A stretch of DNA of 62,773 nucleotides, taken from the NCBI RefSeq assembly GCF_016902295.1, contig NZ_JACJLQ010000019.1, positions 1 through 62,773 on the forward strand. The letters are read 5' to 3'. Position 1 is the first letter of the stretch; every line of letters begins with the position of its first letter. The notes below the pieces were generated by a model. It was not told the origin of the DNA, ran no database searches, and saw only the letters and a list, made by a program, of their open reading frames with translations. The DNA comes from Bacteroides caecigallinarum (GTDB taxonomy: Bacteria; Bacteroidota; Bacteroidia; Bacteroidales; Bacteroidaceae). Position numbers and translations under genes: made by a program. This document shows, piece by piece, positions 27,483 to 37,165 of the stretch.

Positions 27483-27654
27483 ATAATATTTGCTTTCCGC
27501 AAATCGGATACAAAAATAATAAGTTTATCCGAATTAAGAAACAAACTTATAAGAAAATACCACCATTATGTCCCGACGCAGAAGTAACTTTATGACAATA
27601 TTCAATACTTTTCAATAAAATCACAAGCTTTTTGACAAGTTTTCGGTAAATACG
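27483..27654. other. Intergenic, nothing recognised
   Basis: AT-rich sequence upstream of the tRNA and the asnA promoter. No gene or structured element seen; the tRNA promoter should lie here. Confidence 0.4.
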
Positions 27655-27685
27655 ATTGCACATTTACAAAATATATCTATCTTTG
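27655..27685 (+). promoter_or_regulatory. Promoter of asnA
   Basis: ATTG (27655-27658), a 19-nt spacer and TATCTTTG (27678-27685), 25 nt before the ATG. Confidence 0.65.
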
Positions 27686-27710
27686 CCAACAAAACTAATA
27701 CCACTAAATC

Positions 27711-28751
27711 ATGAGTTACTTAATAAAACCTGCCAACTATAAAGCCCTGCTTGATATGAAACAGACAGAGCTTGGCATTAAACAAATAAAAGAATTTTTC
27801 CAGCAAAACTTGTCTTCGGAACTCAGACTACGCCGTGTAACTGCCCCTTTGTTCGTCCTTAAGGGTATGGGTATAAACGACGACCTGAACGGAGTGGAAC
27901 GTGCAGTATCATTCCCTATCAAAGATTTGGGAGACCAACAAGCTGAAGTTGTGCATTCGCTTGCCAAATGGAAAAGAATGACACTTGCCGACTATAACAT
28001 AGGTCCGGGTTATGGTATATATACAGATATGAACGCAATCCGTGCTGACGAAGAATTAGGAAACTTACACTCACTTTATGTTGACCAGTGGGACTGGGAA
28101 AGAACTATCACACCGGAACAGAGAAATATTGATTTTCTGAAAAGCATTGTCACCAGAATATATTCGGCAATGAGACGCACAGAATATATGGTATGCGAAA
28201 TGTACCCACAGATTAAATCATTCCTCGCACACGACATACAGTTCATACACTCGGAAGAACTTCTGCAGATGTATCCGGACAAGACTCCAAAAGAGCGCGA
28301 AGACCTTATAACAAAGAAATACGGTGCCGTATTTATAATAGGTATAGGATGCAATCTGAGCAATGGAAAGCCTCATGACCTTCGTGCTCCGGACTATGAT
28401 GACTATACCACAATAGATCCCGCAACAGGTTTACCAGGACTGAATGGCGACCTTATGGTATGGAACGACGTTTTGGGACGCGCCATTGAACTTTCGTCAA
28501 TGGGTATCCGTGTAGATAAGGAAGCATTGTTACGCCAGTTGGAACTCTCCGGAAAAGAAGAAAGAAAGGAACTGTATTTCCACAAAAGGCTGTTGAACGG
28601 TTCTCTTCCTCTCAGTATCGGTGGAGGTATCGGACAGTCACGTCTGTGTATGCTATACCTCAAAAAGGCTCATATAGGAGAAATACAGGCAAGCATCTGG
28701 CCGGAAAGCATGCGTAAAGAATGCGAAGAATGCGGTATGACACTTATCTAA
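27711..28751 (+). CDS. asnA: Aspartate-ammonia ligase (asparagine synthetase A)
   Basis: A 346-residue ATP-dependent, ammonia-using asparagine synthetase related to class II aminoacyl-tRNA synthetases. Recognisable segments are RRVTAPLFVL near the start, HSLAKWKR, IGPGYGIYTDMNAIR, SVYVDQWDWE-like SLYVDQWDWE and the C-terminal GGGIGQSRLCM motif 3. Length agrees with the family. It is monocistronic, with its own promoter and a strong terminator. Confidence 0.96.
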   Translation: MSYLIKPANYKALLDMKQTELGIKQIKEFFQQNLSSELRLRRVTAPLFVLKGMGINDDLNGVERAVSFPIKDLGDQQAEVVHSLAKWKRMTLADYNIGPGYGIYTDMNAIRADEELGNLHSLYVDQWDWERTITPEQRNIDFLKSIVTRIYSAMRRTEYMVCEMYPQIKSFLAHDIQFIHSEELLQMYPDKTPKEREDLITKKYGAVFIIGIGCNLSNGKPHDLRAPDYDDYTTIDPATGLPGLNGDLMVWNDVLGRAIELSSMGIRVDKEALLRQLELSGKEERKELYFHKRLLNGSLPLSIGGGIGQSRLCMLYLKKAHIGEIQASIWPESMRKECEECGMTLI

Positions 28752-28781
28752 GGCAACTAAACGAGAATATTAATTATACAT

Positions 28782-28837
28782 GCAACGGAGTTCGCACACC
28801 GTCCTGGAGTGATGAATTCCGTTGCTTTTTTATTTTT
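28782..28837 (+). terminator. Rho-independent terminator after asnA
   Basis: A 12-bp stem, GCAACGGAGTTC (28782-28793) with GAATTCCGTTGC (28814-28825), followed by TTTTTTATTTTT. Confidence 0.9.
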
Positions 28838-28844
28838 AAAATGT

Positions 28845-28852
28845 TACCTTTG
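28845..28852 (+). promoter_or_regulatory. -7 element (TACCTTTG) of ung
   Basis: TAnnTTTG match 32 nt before the ATG, directly after the asnA terminator. Confidence 0.6.
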
Positions 28853-28884
28853 CCGATATATAAAAAACACTCAATATCCAAACA

Positions 28885-29547
28885 ATGAACGTACAGATAG
28901 AAGAATCATGGAAAAAGGCATTGACGCCTGAATTCTCTAAAGATTATTTTATACAGCTTACAGACTTCGTAAGAAAGGAATACCACGAAACAACGGTTTA
29001 TCCTCCGGGAAAGCTCATTTTCAATGCATTCAATCTTTGCCCATTCGATAATGTAAAGGTAGTAATAATAGGTCAGGACCCATATCACGGTCCGGGACAG
29101 GCACACGGATTATGCTTTTCCGTAAACGACGGAATCCAGCCTCCACCATCGCTTGTAAATATATTCAAGGAAATAAGCAGCGACCTGGGAAAGCCTGTTC
29201 CACAAAGCGGCAACCTCACAAGATGGGCAGAGCAAGGGGTACTTCTCCTTAACGCCACACTAACAGTAAGGGCACACCAGGCAGGTTCACATCAGCGAAG
29301 AGGATGGGAAGAATTTACAGATGCTGTTATCAGGAAGCTGGCCGAAGAAAAAAGCAATCTTGTATTCATACTATGGGGAGCGTATGCCCAAAAGAAAGGA
29401 GCGTTCATAGACAGAAACAAACATCTTGTACTTACATCAGTACATCCGTCGCCACTATCCGCACACAACGGTTTTTTCGGCAATCATCACTTCAGCCTTG
29501 CCAATGACTATCTTGTAAAACACGGGAAAACAGCCATTGACTGGTAA
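28885..29547 (+). CDS. ung: Uracil-DNA glycosylase, family 1
   Basis: A 220-residue base-excision repair enzyme that removes uracil from DNA. The water-activating motif GQDPYHGPGQAHGLCFSV (catalytic D65), the NLTRWAEQGVLLLNATLTV block and the DNA-intercalating HPSPLSA loop are intact. Length is normal. It converges with the LptD-like gene 9 nt later, with no clear terminator between. Confidence 0.97.
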   Translation: MNVQIEESWKKALTPEFSKDYFIQLTDFVRKEYHETTVYPPGKLIFNAFNLCPFDNVKVVIIGQDPYHGPGQAHGLCFSVNDGIQPPPSLVNIFKEISSDLGKPVPQSGNLTRWAEQGVLLLNATLTVRAHQAGSHQRRGWEEFTDAVIRKLAEEKSNLVFILWGAYAQKKGAFIDRNKHLVLTSVHPSPLSAHNGFFGNHHFSLANDYLVKHGKTAIDW

Positions 29548-29556
29548 GTCATGATA

Positions 29557-32313
29557 TTAATACCACGTTACCGCACTACCGGTATTGCTTCGCTGATCCC
29601 ATTTAAGGGCATCGGTAAGCATGCTGGAGTTGGCGCGTATCGTGAAGTTATACGAAGTGTAAGGACCGAACACCAATCCGCAGCTCATGTTAAAGCAGTG
29701 AAGGTCACGCGTAATGTTCAATGTTGTCATTGACAGTTCCTTAGTAGTAAAGTCATATCCTGTAGAATAATTCATATTCCAACGGCTACCAATCTTAAAG
29801 TTACCAGAAATATTCAGCGAATGAGTAAGTTTATACGGATAACGCATGGTTTTTATATTAATTTTCTTCTTATCCGAATTATCCTCACGAATACTGTAAC
29901 TGTAACTCAAACTTATACTCCATGGGAACTTGAATGCCATATATCCGTCTGAGCCGACTGAAGCGGCCTCCGTTTTCCTCATATTGGAATTGTTCTGTTG
30001 CTGTTCCTCGGTATTTTCTTCAGTATTCTCATCCTCATTATTCTCCTCACCGTTCTTTTTGTCACCTTTCTCTTCCTTCTTTCCGAACAGTTTCTTGAAC
30101 GTATCATTATTAAGCGTATAAGAGAAAGAGCCGCTATATCCCTGGAATCGTCCGAAACGTCCATACGACCATTCTGTACGATCGCCTACTACAACATTAC
30201 CGTTTTTATCAAACTCGTAAGCGTAAGTAGCAAACGAAGCATTCATATTGAAAGTATAGCTTTTTGTCAGTTTCAGACGAACATTCATGCTCAAGTCACT
30301 CCATCTCTTGTTTGCAACATCGTATGACATTGATGCTCCTAACTGGTCAACAAGACTAATTTTCCTGTAACCAGTAGAGTCACGGTCTGACTTCATCTTC
30401 ATTTCAATGTTATTGTCAACGGAGAATGAAATATTCTGCGACATAGTCTTTCCCGGAGTACCATACGTCATACCGTCATAAAGCGAATACTCAACAGTAC
30501 GTACTTCTCCGTCCTCGTCGGTATAAGTATATGTATCATAATATCCAAACCGCTTGGTACCGAAATTAGGAGTATATGTATAACTTACCGTAGGAGTAAA
30601 CACATGTCGGACCTGTATTTCCTTACTCTTCATGAAAAGCGGCTTGTACATACCATATAGCTTTGTATTCATCTGTACAGACATATTATAGTCATATACA
30701 CGGTTGAAACCACTAATAGTATCCTTACGTATATGGTCCGAAGTATTCAGAGTAGGATCATAACTCCTCTTTATCTTGTTCAGATACCATCTCTCTGTAT
30801 AATTGAATGAAGGTACTATATTGATATACTTGAACAGATTGAAAGTCGCTGATACAGGAATCTTATGCTGGAAACCGTTTTTCCACTGTGTAAGAGGAGT
30901 CTTGAAAATAAGATTATCCTTAGTGTTTACACTATTTGTCATGGCTCCGGTATATTGGAAAGAGATTTTCTCATACCAGCGTTCGTCGCCAACCGCTTTC
31001 TTGCGCTTAAAAGGGTAAATACGGTTCAATGATATATTTACGTCAGGCAATGTCATATTGATAGACGAGTCTCGTGTGTTCTGCGTAATATTGAACGAAC
31101 CGGAAATGTTAAGTCCTATTTCCGGAAAACTGCGTGAGTAACTGACACTTGAAGCCTTGGTATTCTGCGCATATTGTTGCGGATTATACAAACTGCTCAA
31201 ACTGGAACGGTCGTAACTACTTGTAGCAAAGTTCACACTGGCCGAGAAAGAACTGTTCGGACTGGCCTTGGCATCCTGGCGATGACTCCACTGTATGCGG
31301 AAGTCTTTTGAGACAGAGTAGTCAGGCATATTCTTTTCGCCCGTCTTAGTCACAATATAACTTGCATTGAACGAACCGCTATACTTATATCTTTTATTAT
31401 AATTAGACGCGGCAGATACTCCCCACGAACCTTTCGTAAAGATTTCACCAAGCACCTTCAAATCCATCTGGTCACTTATCGCAAAATAATATCCACCATC
31501 GCGCAGGTAGAATCCACGATTCAGTTCATCACCATAACTCGGCATAATAAAACCGGAAGAATAACTACTGTTGAACGGAAAGAATCCAAATGGAACAGCA
31601 ATAGGAAGAGGTACATCCTCAACGACAAGATGCGCAGGTCCGAAAACCACATTTTTCTTTGGGCGCACTTTAGCCATTGAAAGTTGCAGATAGAAGTGAG
31701 GATGTTCGTGATTATCACACGTAGTATAACGTCCGTGCTGCATATAGATCTCATCATCAGGCCCTTTCTTTGCGTCACGACTGGTTACATATCCTTCGCC
31801 CTGCTGGGTAACAATACCGTTTATGAATCCTTTCTTCGACTTAAAATTATATCGCATTATCTTCGACTCGTATGGAGTCTCACCGTCCTTGAATACAGGT
31901 AAACCGGATTCAACACCTACTGTATCCTTCACACCTCTGGCATATACAGTATTACTGTCCATATTCATGGTTATCACGGCAGATGTAAGCTCAATTTTCT
32001 GATAATTGACCTTTCCAGAGCCATAAAGATGTGCGAAACCACCTTTGGTGAAAACTATAGAGTCACTGGCTTCATATATAACCGGAGCATCGAGTGCATC
32101 TTTATTTCCTGTAGAATCAGAAGACAATGAGTCTGACGAAAGCGAATCTACAGCCAAAGAGTCAAGACTTAAAGAGTCTGTTTTTACCTGAGAAGATACA
32201 TTCCTACCCGAACGTCTTCCTCTTACACGCTGCGCCTCAGCATAAAAAGTGGAAATGAATCCGAGCAGAAATAAAGTTATGAATATGTATGTAGTTCTTT
32301 TAAACGATGTCAT
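29557..32313 (-). CDS. LptD/OstA-like LPS-assembly outer-membrane protein
   Basis: About 918 residues. After a signal peptide (MTSFKRTTYIFITLFLLG...AEAQ), a serine/aspartate-rich linker leads to an OstA-like N-terminal domain (SGKVNYQKIELTSAVITMN, YTTCDNHEHPHFYL, PIAVPFGFFPF). A long beta-barrel of alternating aromatic strands follows, interrupted by an acidic low-complexity loop (about 775-805). This matches the Bacteroidetes LptD family, which inserts lipooligosaccharide into the outer membrane. The frame is open to 32343, but a promoter -7 box overlaps that start, so ATG 32313 was chosen. Confidence 0.82.
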   Translation of the reverse strand: MTSFKRTTYIFITLFLLGFISTFYAEAQRVRGRRSGRNVSSQVKTDSLSLDSLAVDSLSSDSLSSDSTGNKDALDAPVIYEASDSIVFTKGGFAHLYGSGKVNYQKIELTSAVITMNMDSNTVYARGVKDTVGVESGLPVFKDGETPYESKIMRYNFKSKKGFINGIVTQQGEGYVTSRDAKKGPDDEIYMQHGRYTTCDNHEHPHFYLQLSMAKVRPKKNVVFGPAHLVVEDVPLPIAVPFGFFPFNSSYSSGFIMPSYGDELNRGFYLRDGGYYFAISDQMDLKVLGEIFTKGSWGVSAASNYNKRYKYSGSFNASYIVTKTGEKNMPDYSVSKDFRIQWSHRQDAKASPNSSFSASVNFATSSYDRSSLSSLYNPQQYAQNTKASSVSYSRSFPEIGLNISGSFNITQNTRDSSINMTLPDVNISLNRIYPFKRKKAVGDERWYEKISFQYTGAMTNSVNTKDNLIFKTPLTQWKNGFQHKIPVSATFNLFKYINIVPSFNYTERWYLNKIKRSYDPTLNTSDHIRKDTISGFNRVYDYNMSVQMNTKLYGMYKPLFMKSKEIQVRHVFTPTVSYTYTPNFGTKRFGYYDTYTYTDEDGEVRTVEYSLYDGMTYGTPGKTMSQNISFSVDNNIEMKMKSDRDSTGYRKISLVDQLGASMSYDVANKRWSDLSMNVRLKLTKSYTFNMNASFATYAYEFDKNGNVVVGDRTEWSYGRFGRFQGYSGSFSYTLNNDTFKKLFGKKEEKGDKKNGEENNEDENTEENTEEQQQNNSNMRKTEAASVGSDGYMAFKFPWSISLSYSYSIREDNSDKKKINIKTMRYPYKLTHSLNISGNFKIGSRWNMNYSTGYDFTTKELSMTTLNITRDLHCFNMSCGLVFGPYTSYNFTIRANSSMLTDALKWDQRSNTGSAVTWY

Positions 32314-32340
32314 TATATATACTTTTCGCAATAAGCGATA

Positions 32341-32348
32341 CAAAAGTA
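32341..32348 (-). promoter_or_regulatory. -7 element (TACTTTTG) of the LptD-like gene
   Basis: TAnnTTTG on the minus strand. It overlaps the upstream alternative start at 32343 and so supports initiation at 32313. Confidence 0.6.
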
Positions 32349-32414
32349 AGCATTATCACTTAAATAACACTATAGGTAGTAAGTTTTTAAAGTATTTTTA
32401 CGACAAAATAAATA

Positions 32415-32951
32415 TTAAAGAAAAATCTCACACCATTTGTCGAATCTAATCAACCCTTCTTCACCATGTTTTTCTATGCTTTTGCGTGCTTTCTCAAGCG
32501 ACTTTTCATTATCCAGTTTTGTTTTTGAGAAAAATTTATCGGCAAAACATATTAACTGTTCTTCAAGGCTGACAGGAAGCATATCTCTATGCGGAACAGG
32601 AAGGTCACGCTCAACTATTGCCTTCAATGACAGACCGGCACCTGTATGACGTTCGCATACCAAGGCATGACGAGGAAATCCTTCTTTTCTTACCAAATCA
32701 GCTCCAAGATAGCCATGACATATATACGGATAAGTTCCATAACAGAAAATACCATCAGCGTCAGTAAGGAAAATTCCAATATCATGAATCATTGCCGCTT
32801 CCTCAATAAACTGAGAGTCAAGATTAAGTTCAGGATGCTTGCGGGCCATATCAAGAGCTTTGTCAGCTACCGAACGACTGTGTTTCAACAATATTCTTTT
32901 GAGTTCGTTTTCCTCAGGATAATATTTATCAATTAATGCTATTGGGTTCAT
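32415..32951 (-). CDS. HD-domain phosphohydrolase
   Basis: A 178-residue soluble HD protein. Metal ligands are visible as H in LLKHSRSVADKAL and HD in AAMIHDIGIF, with H in ICHGYLGADL and H in ERHTGAG. This arrangement resembles the small HDIG family (YqeK/uncharacterised tRNA- or nucleotide-acting hydrolases). Substrate is unknown. It is divergent from the DUF1343 gene, with 70 nt between start codons. Confidence 0.85.
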   Translation of the reverse strand: MNPIALIDKYYPEENELKRILLKHSRSVADKALDMARKHPELNLDSQFIEEAAMIHDIGIFLTDADGIFCYGTYPYICHGYLGADLVRKEGFPRHALVCERHTGAGLSLKAIVERDLPVPHRDMLPVSLEEQLICFADKFFSKTKLDNEKSLEKARKSIEKHGEEGLIRFDKWCEIFL

Positions 32952-32965
32952 ATTATGAAACTTAT

Positions 32966-32973
32966 TATATTTG
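32966..32973 (+). promoter_or_regulatory. -7 element (TATATTTG) of the DUF1343 gene
   Basis: TAnnTTTG match. It overlaps the furthest-upstream possible start (32971), so translation must begin later, at 33022. Confidence 0.6.
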
Positions 32974-33021
32974 CAATATTATAATTTGAATTACAAAACT
33001 AATAAATATTATTGTCCTATC

Positions 33022-34185
33022 ATGAAATATCTCGTTATTTTACTGTTAATTACATTTACAAACCTTTGCAAAGCATCCAATATTCAAAATGGAGCCGACC
33101 AGATAAAAGAGCTTTCCGCCATTATAAAAAACAGAAAAATTGCTCTGGTGGCAAACCAGACTTCACTTGTAGGCAATACACATTTGCTTGACACTCTATG
33201 CTCTTTAGGCAAAATGCCTGTTGCACTGTTTGCGCCTGAACATGGTTTCAGAGGCAATGCCGATGCCGGTGAAACAGTAAGGGACGGTAAAGACGTGAAA
33301 ACCGGAACTCCGATTATTTCACTTTACGGCAAAAACAAAAAACCGTCTGCCGCCAATATGGCAAACATTGATCTGGTAATATTCGACATTCAGGACGTAG
33401 GAGCAAGATTTTACACTTACATAAGTACATTATATTATGTAATGCAGGCATGCGCCGAAAACAAGAAAGAGCTTATAGTGCTTGACCGCCCGAACCCTTG
33501 CGACTATGTTGACGGCCCGATACTGAAAAAGGAATACAAAAGTTTTGTAGGAATGCTTCCTATACCTGTACTTCATGGGTGTACAATGGGCGAACTCGCA
33601 GGAATGATAAACGGCGAAGGATGGCTTGGCAACAATCTGAAATGCAACTTCTCCGTTATCAAAATAAAAGGATGGAAACATGGTGATCCGTATTCGCTTC
33701 CGGTCAAACCATCACCAAATCTGCCGAACGACCAGTCTATTGCTCTTTATGCATCACTATGCCTGTTCGAGGCTACATCAGTCAGTGTAGGACGAGGAAC
33801 TTATTTCCCATTCCAGGTGATAGGTTCACCGTTATTGCCTAAGGACAAATATCCTTTTTCTTTCACACCGAAAGCATTGGAAGGATTCGACAAAAACCCT
33901 CTACACAAGAATACCGAATGTCATGGACTTGACCTGAGAAAAACTGATACAAAAACTCTGAACGGATTTTCATTAAGGTATGTCTTAGAAATGTACAATG
34001 AATTCAAGAAGATGAACAAAATCGAATCATTTCTGACACGTCCAAAATGGTTCGACCTGCTGATGGGTACAAACCAGGTGAGACTTGATATGCTAAAAGG
34101 CAAATCTGAAGAAGAAATACGTTCAGTCTGGATTGAAGATTTAAATAGATATAAGGAAATGAGAAAGAAGTATATCCTATACTAA
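33022..34185 (+). CDS. DUF1343 protein, NamZ-like exo-beta-N-acetylmuramidase
   Basis: A 387-residue exported protein. Signal peptide MKYLVILLLITFTNLCKA is followed by the DUF1343 domain with FAPEHGFRGNADAGE, VIFDIQDVGARFYTY, LDRPNPCDYVDGP and SVGRGTYFPFQVIG. Members (NamZ, GH171) release N-acetylmuramic acid from the non-reducing end of peptidoglycan fragments, so this one may act in periplasmic muropeptide turnover. The identity at family level is firm; the enzymatic role is inferred from characterised members. The start at 33022 is set by the promoter position and signal peptide. Confidence 0.88.
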   Translation: MKYLVILLLITFTNLCKASNIQNGADQIKELSAIIKNRKIALVANQTSLVGNTHLLDTLCSLGKMPVALFAPEHGFRGNADAGETVRDGKDVKTGTPIISLYGKNKKPSAANMANIDLVIFDIQDVGARFYTYISTLYYVMQACAENKKELIVLDRPNPCDYVDGPILKKEYKSFVGMLPIPVLHGCTMGELAGMINGEGWLGNNLKCNFSVIKIKGWKHGDPYSLPVKPSPNLPNDQSIALYASLCLFEATSVSVGRGTYFPFQVIGSPLLPKDKYPFSFTPKALEGFDKNPLHKNTECHGLDLRKTDTKTLNGFSLRYVLEMYNEFKKMNKIESFLTRPKWFDLLMGTNQVRLDMLKGKSEEEIRSVWIEDLNRYKEMRKKYILY

Positions 34186-34203
34186 AAATACCTCCAAAAA
34201 ATT

Positions 34204-34259
34204 CGGGCTAAACACCGTTTAAACAGTATTTAAACACTATTCAAACGATGTTTAGCCCG
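34204..34259. terminator. Long hairpin of four 11-bp units between DUF1343 gene and ffh
   Basis: A 17-bp stem (34204-34220 with 34243-34259, one G-U; outer arms CGGGCTAAACA/TGTTTAGCCCG). The interior consists of four tandem 11-mers starting at 34210, 34221, 34232 and 34243, consensus AAACANYRTTT. It is placed to stop two convergent transcripts. A related array occurs at 46651. Confidence 0.8.
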
Positions 34260-34284
34260 CTATTATATTTCAAAACGAAATGTA

Positions 34285-35610
34285 TTATTTCTTTTTCATT
34301 TTCTGCATCATACCGGCCATCTTGCTGCCAGTTACCATCTTCATCATCTTGCGAGTCTGGTCGAACTGCTTGAGAAGACGGTTAACTTCCTGAATGTTTG
34401 TACCACTACCCTTTGCGATACGCATACGGCGCGAGCCGTTAAGGATTTCAGGATGAGTACGTTCTTCTGGAGTCATAGAATAGATGATAGCCTCAATGCT
34501 CTTGAACGCATTATCGTCAATATCAATATCCTTGATAGCCTTACCTACACCAGGAATCATAGAAGCAAGTTCCTTGATGTTACCCATCTTCTTGATCTGG
34601 TTTATCTGGGCAAGGAAGTCATTGAAATCGAACTGGTTCTTCTGGATTTTCTTCTGAAGGCGTTTTGCTTCCTCTTCGTCGTACTGTTCCTGAGCACGTT
34701 CTACAAGTGAAACGATATCACCCATACCGAGGATACGGTCTGCCATACGTGCCGGATGGAACAAGTCAATCGCGTCGAGTTTTTCACCTGTACCTACGAA
34801 CTTGATCGGCTTGTTTACTACTGTACGTATAGAAAGTGCGGCACCACCACGGGTATCACCATCCAACTTAGTGAGAACAACACCGTTGAAGTCAAGACGT
34901 TCGTTGAATTCGCGTGCTGTGTTTACAGCATCCTGACCTGTCATTGAATCGACTACGAACAAAGTTTCATCAGGGTTGATGGCTTTCTTTATAGCCTCAA
35001 TCTCGTTCATCATCTGTTCGTCGATGGCAAGACGACCGGCTGTATCTACAATGACTAAATCATAACCTTTAGCCTTTGCTTCTTGAATCGCATTCAAGGC
35101 AATCTTTACAGGATCTTTGCTTTCAGGTTCAGAATATACAGGAACTTCTATCTGCTGTCCAAGCACCTTAAGCTGTTCAATAGCCGCAGGACGGTAAACG
35201 TCGCAGGCTACCAACAAAGGCTTGCGGTTTTTCTTGGTTTTCAACATACGTGCCAGTTTACCGGAGAATGTTGTCTTACCGGAACCCTGGAGACCTGACA
35301 TAAGTATTACAGCCGGACGGCCCTTAAGTTCCAACTCGGCAGTTTCTCCACCCATCAGTTTGGTAAGTTCGTCGTGAACAATCTTAACCATCAATTGACT
35401 TGGCTTAACTGCTGTAAGCACGTTCTGTCCCAAGGCTTTTTCCTTCACTGTATCTGTGAAGTTCTTTGCTACCTTATAGTTCACGTCGGCATCAAGCAAG
35501 GCGCGACGTACATCTTTCAGAGTCTCGGCAACATTGATTTCGGTGATTTTACCTTCACCCTTCAATATTTTAAACGACCTCTCAAGTCTTTCACTTAAAT
35601 TATCGAACAT
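34285..35610 (-). CDS. ffh: Signal recognition particle GTPase (SRP54)
   Basis: A 441-residue GTPase that binds 4.5S RNA and signal sequences and delivers nascent membrane proteins to FtsY. NG domain: [15 protein letters not shown] (P-loop), [26 protein letters not shown]. The methionine-rich M domain starts about residue 300 and includes [13 protein letters not shown] and [11 protein letters not shown], ending in a Met/Lys tail. Length is typical. It has its own promoter at 35655-35662. Confidence 0.97.
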   Translation of the reverse strand: MFDNLSERLERSFKILKGEGKITEINVAETLKDVRRALLDADVNYKVAKNFTDTVKEKALGQNVLTAVKPSQLMVKIVHDELTKLMGGETAELELKGRPAVILMSGLQGSGKTTFSGKLARMLKTKKNRKPLLVACDVYRPAAIEQLKVLGQQIEVPVYSEPESKDPVKIALNAIQEAKAKGYDLVIVDTAGRLAIDEQMMNEIEAIKKAINPDETLFVVDSMTGQDAVNTAREFNERLDFNGVVLTKLDGDTRGGAALSIRTVVNKPIKFVGTGEKLDAIDLFHPARMADRILGMGDIVSLVERAQEQYDEEEAKRLQKKIQKNQFDFNDFLAQINQIKKMGNIKELASMIPGVGKAIKDIDIDDNAFKSIEAIIYSMTPEERTHPEILNGSRRMRIAKGSGTNIQEVNRLLKQFDQTRKMMKMVTGSKMAGMMQKMKKK

Positions 35611-35654
35611 ATATTATTTGGATTTTTCTTAATTTCTTCTATTTCAACGGGGTG

Positions 35655-35662
35655 CAAAAATA
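35655..35662 (-). promoter_or_regulatory. -7 element (TATTTTTG) of ffh
   Basis: TAnnTTTG on the minus strand, 45 nt before the ffh ATG. Confidence 0.6.
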
Positions 35663-35680
35663 CATAAAAAAAATAAACTC

Positions 35681-37009
35681 TCAAATCTTTTTATTCTGCC
35701 ATTTAGCTTTTTTCAAATATATAATGCTAAAAATCAGCATCAATACATAATAAATAATCTCTGTAGTGAAACATATCTCTACGGGCTGACGCAATACCAT
35801 TCCTACCACAACAACGTATATCGCATAAAACACCTGTACTCCAACCTCAACTCCAAGTGCTGCCTGAGTATTGCCTGTACCCGATATTCCGTTGAAATAT
35901 ATATTTGCCAATGCAGCGACAAGCATAGACGCACACACCACATAAAGTGCGGGAATTGATTCTGAAACAAGACTTGAATCGCTCGTGTAAACAGACAATA
36001 TCGGATTAGGGAATATTATAGTGAACAAAACGCATACAACCATTATCAGGAAAGATATACCTGCTATCCGATGAAGCAACGCCATGACCTTATCCGTTCC
36101 TCCGGCACCAATCTGGTTGCTCACAAGTGTGTTTGCAGTAGTGGCTAATGCCTGAACCGGAATAAGCAGGACAACATATACACTGCGCACTATATTAGCT
36201 ATAGCAAGCTCCCTCTGCCCCAAACGTTCCAAAGCCATAAAAAACACAAACCATATAGCCATGGCAAGAAAATATTGCACCATAGTGAACGATGATATCT
36301 TCAATATTCTGCCCACCATTCCGAAATCGAATCTGAATGAACGCCTGAAACCGTATTTCCTAAGGTCTATCTTAAAATAAGTAAATACAAAAAAGAATAT
36401 AAGAGACGATGCCTCGGCTATGACAGACGCTAAGGCAGCACCCCTAATACCCATCTGTGGCAAGCCAAGTTCGCCGAACACCAGTCCATAATCGAGTACT
36501 ACATTTACAAGTGCCATCACCACGGAACTCATAGTCAGCACCTTTGTATTTGTTATTCCGATATAAAAAGCACGGAACATCACATTAAGAAAAGCAAACA
36601 GCAAGCCCCAGATACGCCATGTGAAGAACTGATATGTGGCTTCGTATATAGTATCGGAAGTAATAAGCATTCGAATCAAAAGTCCGGCAAAGACATACAT
36701 CGTTACGGCAAGGACTGCAGCCATAAGAAAGCTGAACATGCTGCCCTGTATCATCACCGGTCCTACATCACGATAGTTTCCTTCGCCATTACGACGGGCA
36801 ATAAGAATCTGTGAACCGATACTGAAACCGAAAGCTACGGTATAAATACAGATATAGAGCAGTCCTCCCATAGCCGCAGCACCTAAAGCGACCTCACCTA
36901 CATGACCAAGAAAAGCTGTGTCAGTAACATTAATGATATTTTGGGCAAGCAACCCGAGAAGTATGGGATAAGTAACGCGCCATATTTCTTTGTTGGAATA
37001 CATTGTCAT
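35681..37009 (-). CDS. MATE-family efflux transporter
   Basis: A 442-residue polytopic membrane protein with about 12 hydrophobic helices in two homologous halves. MATE features include PILLGLLAQNIINVTDTAFLG at the start of helix 1 and a similar inverted half beginning SFTMVQYFLAMAIWFV. It exports cationic drugs or metabolites with a Na+ or H+ gradient; the substrate is unknown. A second ATG lies two codons in. A promoter -7 box is 36 nt upstream. Confidence 0.9.
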   Translation of the reverse strand: MTMYSNKEIWRVTYPILLGLLAQNIINVTDTAFLGHVGEVALGAAAMGGLLYICIYTVAFGFSIGSQILIARRNGEGNYRDVGPVMIQGSMFSFLMAAVLAVTMYVFAGLLIRMLITSDTIYEATYQFFTWRIWGLLFAFLNVMFRAFYIGITNTKVLTMSSVVMALVNVVLDYGLVFGELGLPQMGIRGAALASVIAEASSLIFFFVFTYFKIDLRKYGFRRSFRFDFGMVGRILKISSFTMVQYFLAMAIWFVFFMALERLGQRELAIANIVRSVYVVLLIPVQALATTANTLVSNQIGAGGTDKVMALLHRIAGISFLIMVVCVLFTIIFPNPILSVYTSDSSLVSESIPALYVVCASMLVAALANIYFNGISGTGNTQAALGVEVGVQVFYAIYVVVVGMVLRQPVEICFTTEIIYYVLMLIFSIIYLKKAKWQNKKI

Positions 37010-37044
37010 ATCACGATGTTTATTCTATAGTTATAAATATGCAG

Positions 37045-37052
37045 CAAAGATA
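37045..37052 (-). promoter_or_regulatory. -7 element (TATCTTTG) of MATE gene
   Basis: TAnnTTTG on the minus strand upstream of the MATE start codon. Confidence 0.6.
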
Positions 37053-37100
37053 CAAAAAGAAGGATACTCTACATAGTTTGGCCGATACAATAATAACATA

Positions 37101-37141
37101 AAAAAGCCGTTTGCAGCATTTCTTAAACTACAAACGGCTTT
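37101..37141 (-). terminator. Rho-independent terminator after M13 peptidase gene
   Basis: AAAGCCGTTTG (37103-37113) pairs perfectly with CAAACGGCTTT (37131-37141). The minus strand continues TTTTATG after the stem. Confidence 0.85.
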
Positions 37142-37165
37142 CAAGTTATAATAAACATTCAACTA

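Noticed and set aside
27378-27587. Small plus- and minus-strand frames across the tRNA-Arg gene
   Set aside because: These are translations of the tRNA cloverleaf and its terminator.
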